This document shows, piece by piece, positions 1 through 8,154 of a stretch of DNA of 64,000 nucleotides; the first letter of the stretch is position 1; each line of letters starts with the position of its first letter. The stretch comes from CBDBCU01 sp965242615. Lineage in GTDB: Bacteria > Chloroflexota > Dehalococcoidia > Lucifugimonadales > UBA3495. Below the pieces are notes generated by a model that saw nothing but the letters and a program-made list of their open reading frames with translations, ran no database searches and had not been told where the DNA came from. The DNA lies in the NCBI GenBank assembly GCA_965242615.1, contig CBDESR010000004.1, positions 124,001 to 188,000 of the forward strand, in the 5' to 3' direction. The translations under genes were made by a program, and so were the position numbers.

Positions 1-1596
1 CGTATCCCCATCAATCCGCCCCTCCGCCGACATCGCCGCCGCCCGGTAGCCGTGCGGCCACCCCGAATCCGGAAAACTCCAACTCGCCACCCGCGGCGCT
101 TCTATCGCCTGCTGCGCGTCCATCCCGAACTCCGCCACATTCAGGAACAGCTGCGCCATCGCCTGGCACTGCACATCCCCGCCCGGCGTCCCGAAGGGCA
201 TCCACAACTTCCCCTCCCGAAACGCCATCGCCGGATTCGGCGTCAACCGCGGCCGTTTCCCCGGCATCAAACAAGCCGGATGTTCCCGATCCAGCCAAGT
301 CTGATACCCCCGCGACGACAGCGCAAACCCCAACCCCGGCGTAATCGGCGCGCCCCCAATCCCGTCGCTCGGCGTCGCCGAAAACCCGTTCCCCCACCGA
401 TCCACTACGCAAACATAGCTGGTATCCGCTTCCACCAGCCCGCCCACCGGCTCCGGATGCGCCGGCTTATGCCCATTGCTCCCCCCGCCCTGATAAGCCC
501 AGGGATTGCCCGCATACGGCATCTCCGGATACGCCCGCAGCGGATTCACCTCCCGCCGCCGTTCCGCCGCATACTCCCGGCTCAGCAGCCCCCCTATCGG
601 CACCTCCACAAAATCCGGGTCGCCCACATACGAATGGCGGTCTGCAAAAGCCAGCTTCAACGCCTCAATCAGCGTATGCAGATAATCCGCGCTGTTATGC
701 CCCATCCCCCGCAGGTCAAACCCCGCCAAAATCCCCAACGCCATCCCCAGCGTCGGCCCCTGACACCACGGCCCGCAAGTAACTACCTCCGTCCCCTTAT
801 AGTCAATGGACACCGGCGGCTCCTCTTTAGCCGCAAACCCGGCCAAATCCTCCCTTGCCAGCAGCCCGCCCTGCTCCCGATTGAACCGCACCATCTCCTC
901 CGCCAGCTCCCCCCGGTAGAACAAATCCCGGGCCGCTTGCAAACCGGCTTCCCGCCCGGCTGCCGCCCGTTCCGCCGCCATCAACCGCCGGAAAGTCCGC
1001 CCCAAATCCCGCTGCACTGCCACCGCCCCGGCCGGCAGCGCTTTGCCCCCGGGAAAGAAAATCTCCCGCGTTGCCGCCCACGCCGCCGCGTCCCGCCGCC
1101 CGTTGGCAAACTTCCCCTCCTCCCGTACCAACGCCCGGTGCAGCGAATGCGGTATCGGAAACCCGCCCTCTGCCAATTCCAACGCCGGCGCAACTGCCTG
1201 CTCAAAGGTCATCGTCCCGTAGCCCAGCAGCGCCGCCAGCCACGCATCCGCCGCCGCCGGCGTAACCGTCCGTAATACCCCGGCCGGCAAATCGCCGCCA
1301 TAATTCCCCTCGAAATACTCCCCACTGGCCGCCTGCGGCCACCGCCCCAACCCGGCAATAGTAACCGTCTCCCCCCGCGCCGCCTGATGTACCATAATCG
1401 GCGCGACCCCGCCAAAACTGGTATATTGCGGCAGCGTTACATTCAAGACCAACCCGGCCGCCACCCCGGCGTCAATGGCATTGCCCCCCTGCTCCAAAAT
1501 CCGGTATGCCGCCGCCGTTGCCAGATAATGCCCCGCCGCCGCCATGTGCGTCCGCCCGGCAATCAACGGCCGGTAGCTCCTCAATCCCAATCCCAT
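1..1596 (-). CDS. Gamma-glutamyltransferase family protein (3' end cut by window edge)
   Basis: The gene reads leftward and runs off the window; 532 codons are visible. The start at 1596 is preceded by an AGGAGG ribosome-binding site. The product belongs to the Ntn-hydrolase gamma-glutamyltranspeptidase family, which cleaves itself at a threonine and transfers or hydrolyses gamma-glutamyl groups. The early segment has the family signature around residues 30-45 (EQGGNAIDAGVAA). The likely nucleophile is Thr392, in the context EADTSYVCVVD, close to the usual position in the family (Thr391 in E. coli). It is followed by the glycine-rich GIGGAPITPGLGF region. Ser-Tyr after the threonine, where Thr-His is common, suggests a divergent subgroup. 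No signal peptide is visible, so a cytoplasmic location is possible. Substrate cannot be told from sequence. Confidence 0.9.
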   Translation of the reverse strand, partial: MGLGLRSYRPLIAGRTHMAAAGHYLATAAAYRILEQGGNAIDAGVAAGLVLNVTLPQYTSFGGVAPIMVHQAARGETVTIAGLGRWPQAASGEYFEGNYGGDLPAGVLRTVTPAAADAWLAALLGYGTMTFEQAVAPALELAEGGFPIPHSLHRALVREEGKFANGRRDAAAWAATREIFFPGGKALPAGAVAVQRDLGRTFRRLMAAERAAAGREAGLQAARDLFYRGELAEEMVRFNREQGGLLAREDLAGFAAKEEPPVSIDYKGTEVVTCGPWCQGPTLGMALGILAGFDLRGMGHNSADYLHTLIEALKLAFADRHSYVGDPDFVEVPIGGLLSREYAAERRREVNPLRAYPEMPYAGNPWAYQGGGSNGHKPAHPEPVGGLVEADTSYVCVVDRWGNGFSATPSDGIGGAPITPGLGFALSSRGYQTWLDREHPACLMPGKRPRLTPNPAMAFREGKLWMPFGTPGGDVQCQAMAQLFLNVAEFGMDAQQAIEAPRVASWSFPDSGWPHGYRAAAMSAEGRIDGDT

Positions 1597-1740
1597 TGCC
1601 AAACCTCCTTGCATTCCCCTGCCTCGGACTAATTCAACCCTGCCGCACCGTCGCCAGTATAAGCCATCCCCAAAGGATCCTCAACGACAACTCCAACCCC
1701 GCCCAGGACTATCCCCTATATAAATCGTCCCTCCCCCTCC

Positions 1741-2085
1741 CCCATCGTCATTCCCACTTTCGGGGGAATGACGAGTCCATTCCCCCGAAAGCGGGAATCC
1801 AGAACCGCCCGCCCTTAAAAACTCCCCAAACTCCCCACCCCTTCCCCATCATCTCCCCATGTCATTCCGAGGCGCAGCCGAGGAATCTCAAATGCCCGCC
1901 TTAAACCCCTCTCAAAACCCGCAGAATCCCCAAACCCAAAAGTTTTGAGGGGGCGCGGGGGAACTTTTACAAAAGTTCCCCCGCCGTACCCCATCCTCCG
2001 GCAACCGTTATCCTTGACATCTGGCAACCGTCATTCCCACCCTCCTGCCGTCATTCCCCCGAAAGCGGGAATCCAGACTCCCCCG
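1741..2085. repeat. Composite block of short palindromic repeats (families A, C, B, A)
   Basis: This intergenic stretch between the gamma-glutamyltransferase and secreted family copy 1 is packed with palindromic repeats. Two head-to-head family A units (attcccactttcg...gggaatgac type) lie at about 1747-1803. Family C (attccgaggcgcagccgagg type) is at 1860-1890. Family B, a 26-bp palindrome of gggggaactttt with its reverse, is at 1957-1982, and another A unit is near 2050-2076. The same families recur across the window, usually in intergenic DNA. Confidence 0.85.
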
Positions 2086-2114
2086 TCCTTTCCCAATTCC
2101 CCCAAAATCCCCAA

Positions 2115-2143
2115 TTGACAAATCCCGCCCCGTCCATTACCCT
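2115..2143 (+). promoter_or_regulatory. Promoter of secreted family copy 1
   Basis: TTGACA at 2115-2120, a 17-bp spacer and TACCCT at 2138-2143, 33 bp before the ATG at 2177. Copies 2 and 3 of the family have the same arrangement (TTGACA, 17-18 bp, TTACCT or TACCGT). The -35 is perfect and the -10 is an unusual but shared TACCNT type. Confidence 0.5.
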
Positions 2144-2176
2144 TATGCCACAACCTTACCGCAAGGAGAGATCCTT

Positions 2177-3125
2177 ATGATTCGACTTCTAGCCGCCGGC
2201 TTGGCCTTGGCTGCCCTGTTCCTGGCCGGGGACGGATTGGCCCGGGACACCCGCCCCGAACCGTCCCTCACCCGCTCCAATTCCGAATTACCCCCCCCCA
2301 GAACGCTTGTTCTATGTAGGCGCGGCTGAGGCCGCCCCCCGTTCCATCCCCTGGGATTGCTCCGACTGGCAAGAGTCCCCGGCCGTGGCCGACGCTGACA
2401 ACGCCCGCGTCTCCATTATCCTCGAATCCCTCGCCGCCAACCGCGGCAAGTCCATCTACTGCGCCATCGACCAGTCCGACACCTGGACCAAAGCCGAAAC
2501 CTGGGCCGCCGGCCGCGACCGCAACGAGCGGGACGACACCGTCTATTTCGGCGAAAGCGGCAACTTCCGCGGCTTTCTGGCGGCCCAAGAGGGCTACCTG
2601 ACCGACGGCGAATCCGGCGTTACCGGCGTCTCCCGCGACCTCATCTTTGAATTCCCCCGGGAGGAACGAAAGCGGCGGCGGATCCGGTACCGGAACTTTG
2701 AGTTGTGCCCGGGTTTTAATAACGAGCAGCGGCATCCGCCTTATTCCCCGTGTGTATTGCAGACCGGCTTGCACAGCACGGCGGGGGCGGTCAACTCCAA
2801 TCGCGAAACCGCTCAAGATAACGCCGAGGGGCTGTGGAGTACTGACTTGAGTGGTCGCCCCGATGCGGTTGACACTGCTGAAAAGTATGCGGCTTGGTCG
2901 GAAATATCCGCCCGCCAAGCCGACGCCAACGCCCAAGCGGCGGCCGGCTGCCGCGCCGCTGGCGCGCGTCTGCGGGGTAGCGCCCGGATCCGCCCGCTTG
3001 CCGAAGGCTCTACCCAAGGCTGGGCTATACCTTACTTCGGCGAGAACCTGGGCAGCGGCGGCAATTACCAGTTCCGGGCGGGCGTCCAAATCCACTTCGA
3101 TGCTACTTGCAGAAAACGCCGGTAG
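2177..3125 (+). CDS. Secreted repeat-family protein copy 1, signal peptide out of frame at a C9 tract
   Basis: The ATG at 2177 has an AAGGAGAG site and starts a typical signal peptide (MIRLLAAGLALAALFLA). The mature part lies in another frame, from about 2298 to 3125. The two are separated by nine consecutive C residues at 2291-2299; a tract of 8 or 11 C would join them in frame. The mature part starts with the family module of about 105 residues (APRSIPWDC, YCAIDQSDTW, RNERDDTVYFG, GVSRDLIFEFPREE) and then a region unlike the other copies that ends in TCRKR. A TTG at 2307 could start a form without signal peptide. I do not recognise the family or know its function. A terminator hairpin follows. 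The gene may be phase-variable, frameshifted by decay, or miscalled. Confidence 0.65.
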
Positions 3126-3181
3126 CCGCTATTCGAACCGTCCCGGCGGCCGGCTTGTCCCGGCAAATCCAGCAGATGCAG

Positions 3182-3210
3182 TAGCCCGGCCGGTTACCCC
3201 GGCCGGGCTA
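3182..3210 (+). terminator. Rho-independent-type hairpin after copy 1
   Basis: Perfect 12-bp stem (tagcccggccgg, loop ttacc, ccggccgggcta) located 56 bp after the stop codon of copy 1. The T-run is poor. Confidence 0.6.
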
Positions 3211-3369
3211 TCGTCTATAACAAAACCCTCATTCCCCCGAAAGCCGGAATGAGGGTAAGCAAGTCGCCAAGTATCTGCGATCGCCCTGTAACCCCATCAT
3301 CCCCCTATTGCCGTCCCTTACTCTTTCCCTTAAAATTGCCCAAAATCCTAATAACAAATCGGACGAAAA

Positions 3370-3720
3370 ATGCTCTACGCCGTGGAAGTAACCGCCACCG
3401 ACAACAGCCCGATGCCCCTGCACCGGGTCTTTGACCTGCTATCAGAACCCCGCCCCATCAGCCAGGTATTCACCGCTGACCCTATGGGCGTCGACGCTTG
3501 GCATCAAGTTACCGGCTGGAACGAAAGCGACGGCCCTTGCCCGGCTTGGGCCGCCTTGGCCGAGGACTCCGGCGATGGCGTAATCATGCTGGTCTATGGC
3601 GGCGATGACGGTATCCGTCTCAAACCCCAAACCGACCCCAACGCTTGGAACCTGAACACCCCCGGCCAATGGGGCGAACCCTGCCTGATGCTCGACAAAG
3701 CCACCCCCATTGCCCCCTAG
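3370..3720 (+). CDS. Hypothetical protein, 116 residues
   Basis: Small open frame with an ATG at 3370 and no strong ribosome-binding site. The product is acidic and rich in Trp, Asp and Pro (for example DAWHQVTGW and DPNAWNLNTPGQW). It has no signal peptide or membrane segment. I do not recognise a family. It lies between copy 1 and the convergent pentapeptide-TIR gene, whose stop is only 20 bp away. It is probably a real orphan gene because codon use matches that of its neighbours. Confidence 0.5.
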   Translation: MLYAVEVTATDNSPMPLHRVFDLLSEPRPISQVFTADPMGVDAWHQVTGWNESDGPCPAWAALAEDSGDGVIMLVYGGDDGIRLKPQTDPNAWNLNTPGQWGEPCLMLDKATPIAP

Positions 3721-3739
3721 CCGCGACCCGCGCCCCCGG

Positions 3740-4987
3740 CTAATCCCCCGGCGGCGCTATCGGTTCCGGCCAATCCCGCCCGGACGCCCCGCTTTCCCTT
3801 GCCCCGGACAAGGCCGCCCGCAGCCGCGCCAAACTCTCCCCATACCTTTCCCCATCCTCCCAACCGCTAAAATCCACCACTGTAACCCGCCGCAAAGCCG
3901 CGCCCAAATCATCCTCTCGACCGTCTATCCCCCCGTCCAGAACCACCGCTACCGCATCCTTTCCCTTATCCCGCGCTATCTGCTCAAAGGCCCGCCACCC
4001 GTAGGGACTGCCCAACGCTTCCTCCGAACAAACCAGTACCGGCCGGTCGTAGTAAATCACCCGACTCAGCAGCGACTCCCCCTCCTCAGCGGTAAAAGCC
4101 GCTTCATCATCCACCGCCAGTTGCCAGCAAGCCAATCCCGCCGCCCGCAAATCCCCTTCCAACTTGCCCATAAACTCCCCGTCATTGACCGCCCCCACCA
4201 ACAGTACCCGGTCAAAACCCGCAGTAGCCAGTTGTCCCTGAACCCCAATCAGCAACTCCGCCACGCCGGCCCGCCGCAGAAACTCCGGGGAAATCCACCC
4301 CTGGGAACGGGCTAATGTATCCAATCCGATACTGCTCGGCCCCCGGTGTTGCGCCTTATCCAGCCCCAACGCCTGACTCAAATCGCAGTCCCCGAACAGC
4401 GTCATCTCCAGAACCGCCCCCTCGAGCAAGGCATTGTCCAACCGGGTTCGCACCAGCAACGCCCGCCGCAAATCCGCCCCGGTCAAATTTGCCAAATCCA
4501 GAACCGTCCCGGTCAAGCCGGCATCGCTCAGGTTGGCATCGCTCAAATCCGCCAGGAAAAAGTTGGCTTCCCGCAAGTCGGCCGCCGCCAGGTTAGCCCC
4601 GCTCAAGTCGGCATAGGAAAGGTCGGCAAAGGACAAGTCCGCGCCCCGCAAGTCGGCATTGTGCAGTTGCCCGCCGCTCAAATCGACCCGGTTCAGGGCC
4701 GCTCCCCGCAGTTGGGTATCCCGCAGATTGCCCCGGCGCAGGTTGGCCCGGGACAGGTAGCCCCCATTAAGATTTGCGCCGGACAAGTCGGCCCGGCGCA
4801 AGTCCGCATTGGTCAAGTCGATAGCCGTCAGTTCATCCCGGGCCAAGTCCGCCCCCGGCAGCTTGACCCCGCTCAAAGCCGCCCCGGACAAATCCAGCCG
4901 ACTCCGCCGCCGCCACTCCTTTTCCCGCCACTGGGCCAGCGCATACGGCCCCCGCCGGGCCAACGCCACATGATGCGGATTTGCCAC
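3740..4987 (-). CDS. Pentapeptide-repeat protein with C-terminal TIR-like domain
   Basis: 415 residues from a GTG start at 4987. Residues from about 30 to 210 form a long run of A(D/N)Lxx pentapeptide repeats (ADLRRADLSGANL style), which fold as a right-handed quadrilateral beta-helix. Residues from about 260 to 390 look like a TIR domain. They show a beta-strand RVLLVGAV, then DGEFMGKLEGDLRAAGL, VLVCSEEALGSPYGW and finally WRAFE, which fits the WxxxE motif carrying the catalytic glutamate of NADase TIR domains. The gene follows the luciferase-family gene by 15 bp and is probably translated from the same message. Bacterial TIR proteins often act in anti-phage NAD depletion, with the fused domain acting as sensor or scaffold; that role here is inference. 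Confidence 0.75.
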   Translation of the reverse strand: MANPHHVALARRGPYALAQWREKEWRRRSRLDLSGAALSGVKLPGADLARDELTAIDLTNADLRRADLSGANLNGGYLSRANLRRGNLRDTQLRGAALNRVDLSGGQLHNADLRGADLSFADLSYADLSGANLAAADLREANFFLADLSDANLSDAGLTGTVLDLANLTGADLRRALLVRTRLDNALLEGAVLEMTLFGDCDLSQALGLDKAQHRGPSSIGLDTLARSQGWISPEFLRRAGVAELLIGVQGQLATAGFDRVLLVGAVNDGEFMGKLEGDLRAAGLACWQLAVDDEAAFTAEEGESLLSRVIYYDRPVLVCSEEALGSPYGWRAFEQIARDKGKDAVAVVLDGGIDGREDDLGAALRRVTVVDFSGWEDGERYGESLARLRAALSGARESGASGRDWPEPIAPPGD

Positions 4988-5002
4988 CCGGCGGCCCGGC
5001 CG

Positions 5003-6178
5003 CTAATTCCCGTCAGCCCCCGCCAAAGCAACCGCCGGCCGCTGCGTAAAAGCCGGCATCACCTCGGCGGCGAACTGGGACAACTGCTCCTTGAACTCCA
5101 CCCAGGGCATTCCCTCCGGCCATTGCAGGATGATGTCCTCCAACCCCGGATATTTCGCCTCCACTTCTTGCAGGAAAGGCACGAAATCCCGGCCCGGGCC
5201 GCAATACCACGCCTTTTGCTGCACCCCGTCCTCAATTTTCGGAACCCCGGTGGGCGCGCCCGGCGTACCCCACGGTCGCCCCTGCGCGTCGGTATAGCGC
5301 ACAAACCCGAAAGGGGCAAACCATTTGTACCGTTCATCATGATACGGCCGCACCCGGTCGATGGCCTGCTGCTGGGTAGCGTCCAGGCAGAACCCGAACC
5401 CCAAGGCCATATCCTGTCCCAAGTCTATCGACCGGCCCGCCTCGTTAGCCGCATCGTGGTAGGCGTGAAACAGCCGGTCAACCAAGGTCTCCCCGGTCAA
5501 GGCCACCATCGCCTTGATGCCCCGCTGCGCGATATACTCCAGTGTCTTGCCGCTGGCAATGGGCTGCCACATCTCTACCGGCCGGTTGATCGGCCGCGGC
5601 ACCAGAGTAACATCCTGCACCTGATAACCCCGGTACGGCACTTCCGGCGGAATGGTGTAATACTTGCCCTTATGGGTAAAGGAGTCCTGGTTAAAGGCTT
5701 TCTGGATAATCTCCATCTGCTCTTCGAACAGTTCCCGGTTGGCGTCATTGTCAATCACCGGCGCCCCAAAGGTTTCCACTTCCCGGGAATGATAGCCACG
5801 GCCCACGCCGAAAATCAGCCTCCCCCCGGTCAGAATGTCCGCCATGGCAAAATCCTCAGCCAGCCGCAGCGGATGCCACATCGGGACAATGTTAAAGGCC
5901 GCCCCGAACTTCAGCTGCTTAGTCAGCCCGGCCAGATGCACCCCCAGCAGCGTCAGGTTGGGCAGACACTCGTAGCCCTCCCGCTGGAAGTGGTGTTCCG
6001 CTGTCCACATACAGTAAAAGCCCAACTCGTCCATGTGCTGCGCCAAGGCGACGGCGTGGTCATAGGCTTGAATCAGCCGCTCGTTGGGATACCGCCGGTC
6101 ATTGGCCGGCGTCCCCTCAGCCCCCACATTGTCCAGGTCAATCTGCCCCACATACAGGACGGAAAACCGTTTAATCAT
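5003..6178 (-). CDS. LLM-class flavin-dependent oxidoreductase
   Basis: 391 residues, of usual family length. It is a luciferase-like (bacterial luciferase/alkanal monooxygenase) TIM-barrel protein that uses FMNH2 or F420. Family landmarks include AQHMDELGFYCMWTAEHHF near residue 55, the GAAFNIVPMWHPLRLAEDFA stretch near 105, and DILTGGRLIFGVGRGYHSRE, typical of the flavin-binding region. Substrate is not evident; related proteins oxidise many organic compounds and are expanded in SAR202-type Chloroflexota. The ATG at 6178 is preceded by GGAG at some distance. It is the first gene of a two-gene unit with the pentapeptide-TIR gene and is divergent from the SDR gene. Confidence 0.88.
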   Translation of the reverse strand: MIKRFSVLYVGQIDLDNVGAEGTPANDRRYPNERLIQAYDHAVALAQHMDELGFYCMWTAEHHFQREGYECLPNLTLLGVHLAGLTKQLKFGAAFNIVPMWHPLRLAEDFAMADILTGGRLIFGVGRGYHSREVETFGAPVIDNDANRELFEEQMEIIQKAFNQDSFTHKGKYYTIPPEVPYRGYQVQDVTLVPRPINRPVEMWQPIASGKTLEYIAQRGIKAMVALTGETLVDRLFHAYHDAANEAGRSIDLGQDMALGFGFCLDATQQQAIDRVRPYHDERYKWFAPFGFVRYTDAQGRPWGTPGAPTGVPKIEDGVQQKAWYCGPGRDFVPFLQEVEAKYPGLEDIILQWPEGMPWVEFKEQLSQFAAEVMPAFTQRPAVALAGADGN

Positions 6179-6324
6179 CGCGCTAAATGCTCCGCGTCGG
6201 CGAGCCGCCCCGGCGTAAGACCGGCGGCCCGGTGAAAATCAGTGGCATAATAATACCACACGGGGAAAGAAGCAGAGCGGCCGGGTAGCGGCGGTAATTT
6301 CCCCCAATCAAGCAGGAGGCAACT

Positions 6325-7101
6325 ATGGACTTGGGCTTGCAAGGAAAGGTGGCAATGATTACCGGCGGCAGCCGGGGTTTGGGACGGCAGATTGCGCTGA
6401 CTTTGGGACGAGAGGGCTGCCCAGTCGCTATCTGCGGGCGGGACGAGCGGCAACTGGCGGCTACGGTACAGGAGCTGACCGGCTTGGGCTACCGGGTCCA
6501 GGGGACGACGGCGGATGTTACCAAAGAGACGGACGCGGACCGTTTCCATCAGGAGACGGTGGACGGGCTGGGCCACCCGGATATTCTGGTCAACAATGTA
6601 GGCGGCCGGCGGGGTTCAACCCGCATCGAGGAAACTACGATGTCCCAGTTTCGGGAAGGGCTGGAGGTCAACCTGTTCAGCGCGGTGTATCTAACTACGC
6701 TGGCCTTGCCCTATATGCAGTCCCGGAAGTGGGGGCGGATTATCAACATTGCCTCGATTTACGGGCGGGAACACGGCGGCTCCATTGACTATATGACCGG
6801 CAAGGCGGGGCTGATTGCCTTTTCCAAGCATCTGGCGTTGCAACTGGCGTCCGACGGGGTACTGGTCAACTGCGTGGCTCCCGGCTCCATCGACTTTCCC
6901 GGCAGCACTTGGGATCGGTTTCAGCAGAGCCAGCCGCCGGAAGTAGTGGGCGAGTTCATCGGGCGCAACTTGCCCATGGGCCGTTTCGGTTGGCCGGAAC
7001 CTATTGGGGAAACGGTGGCGTTTCTGGCCTCAGACCGGGCCGACTTGATCACCGGGGCCTGTATCAATGTGGACGGCGGCCAGTCCCGTTCCTTGTTCTG
7101 A
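6325..7101 (+). CDS. SDR-family NAD(P)-dependent oxidoreductase
   Basis: 258 residues with a clear AGGAGG site before the ATG. A classical short-chain dehydrogenase/reductase with the Rossmann motif TGGSRGLG at residues 14-21, NNVGG at about 92-96, the serine in INIASIYG and the catalytic YMTGK pair. The C-terminus (ITGACINVDGGQSRSLF) is typical of 3-oxoacyl-ACP reductase-like SDRs. Substrate cannot be assigned. It is transcribed away from the luciferase-family gene. Confidence 0.92.
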   Translation: MDLGLQGKVAMITGGSRGLGRQIALTLGREGCPVAICGRDERQLAATVQELTGLGYRVQGTTADVTKETDADRFHQETVDGLGHPDILVNNVGGRRGSTRIEETTMSQFREGLEVNLFSAVYLTTLALPYMQSRKWGRIINIASIYGREHGGSIDYMTGKAGLIAFSKHLALQLASDGVLVNCVAPGSIDFPGSTWDRFQQSQPPEVVGEFIGRNLPMGRFGWPEPIGETVAFLASDRADLITGACINVDGGQSRSLF

Positions 7102-7136
7102 CCGCCCCCCGGCCGCGCCGCTGTCGGGTCAAGGGA

Positions 7137-7355
7137 TTAACCGCCCAGGAAAAAGTCGGCGACATTGCCCAGTTTGGAAGTGTCGCCCCGGTAAATTTCG
7201 GTGTAGCCGCACTGATTGCAGGACACCGTCATAAACTTCTTGTTCTGCACATCGAAAAACTTGGCGAAGTTGCCGCCGGTGGCGCGAAACTCGTCCGTGG
7301 TATAAGTGGTGTTCTGGCACTTGACGCAGGAATAAGCCGTGCGATTGGTTGCCAT
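7137..7355 (-). CDS. Small zinc-ribbon protein
   Basis: 72 residues from an ATG at 7355 with a strong AGGAGGG site; an upstream in-frame start at 7436 lacks one. Two CxxC pairs (SCVKC near residue 10 and SCNQC near residue 45) form a zinc ribbon. The sequence between them (TTDEFRATGGNFAKFFDVQ) is characteristic of a widespread small family annotated as nucleic-acid-binding zinc-ribbon proteins. No partner is evident. Confidence 0.85.
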   Translation of the reverse strand: MATNRTAYSCVKCQNTTYTTDEFRATGGNFAKFFDVQNKKFMTVSCNQCGYTEIYRGDTSKLGNVADFFLGG

Positions 7356-7443
7356 AGGTTGCCCTCCTGAAAGGATGGTTGGCAAGGGATTGGTTCCGCT
7401 GCGGCTATGGTAACGCAGGGCATTGGCAGCTGGCAAGGCCGGG

Positions 7444-8154
7444 TCAGCCGCCAGTCAGTCGAAGGCCGGTCAAGCACACATCCCGCAGGCAGCAATCGCC
7501 GCACTGGGGAACTTTCCGACAGGCAACCTTGGCGTGCCAGTCCAGCAGGGCGTGAAATTCGTTGAACACAGCGGCATCCGGGGGCAACTGCGAATGGAAC
7601 AGCCGTTGAAAATCCCCATACTTTTCCTTGCCCTCAGTCGGAACTACCCCCAGCCGTTTCAGGATGCGGATGGTGTAAGCGTCAACAACAAAAGACGGCA
7701 AGCCGGCGGCGTACACCAGAATGTCATCGGCGGTTTCGGGGCCAATGCCGTAAAGGGACAGCAGTTCCCCTCGCAATGTTTGGGTATCCTGCGCCAGCAG
7801 CGCCGCCAAATCGCCGCCATACCTTTCCACCACATAGGCGGCAAAGGCTTTCAACTTCCGCGCCTTGGCGTTGTAATATCCCGCCGGGCGGATTAGCGCC
7901 GCCAATTCCGAGTGAGCCAGGCGATGCAGCGCCGGGAAAGACCAGGCATCAGCCGCCTTGAGGTTACTGATCGCCCGCTCCACATTAACCCAGGAAACCG
8001 CTTGAGTCAGAATAGCCCCAACTATCACATCAAAAGGCCCGTCGCCCGGCCACCAACCCTGCGGCCCGTAGGCTTGGTAAAGCCGTTGGTAAATTTGGCG
8101 CAGCGGCGTATCCATCGCAGCCAGCGCATTGCCGTCCCGGGTTTGGCTGGTCAT
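7444..8154 (-). CDS. Endonuclease III-like HhH-GPD protein (COG2231 type)
   Basis: 236 residues. The HhH motif LYGIGPETADDIL and the following VVDAYTIRIL give the DNA-glycosylase fold with its catalytic Asp. Four cysteines at the C-terminus (CRKVPQCGDCCLRDVC) match an iron-sulfur cluster. The lysine that makes true endonuclease III a bifunctional lyase is replaced here by Glu (GPET). This fits the COG2231 subgroup, whose substrate is poorly defined, rather than Nth. The gene overlaps the end of sfsA by 4 bp (ATGA), so the two are translationally coupled. Confidence 0.85.
   Translation of the reverse strand: MTSQTRDGNALAAMDTPLRQIYQRLYQAYGPQGWWPGDGPFDVIVGAILTQAVSWVNVERAISNLKAADAWSFPALHRLAHSELAALIRPAGYYNAKARKLKAFAAYVVERYGGDLAALLAQDTQTLRGELLSLYGIGPETADDILVYAAGLPSFVVDAYTIRILKRLGVVPTEGKEKYGDFQRLFHSQLPPDAAVFNEFHALLDWHAKVACRKVPQCGDCCLRDVCLTGLRLTGG

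Noticed and set aside
52..1275. 407-codon + strand frame
   Set aside because: It is the antisense shadow of the gamma-glutamyltransferase gene; the translation is Arg/Pro/His-rich and has no family features.
4346..6235. 629-codon + strand frame
   Set aside because: Antisense of the pentapeptide-TIR and luciferase-family genes; the regular RQ(V/I)-rich composition mirrors the pentapeptide repeats.
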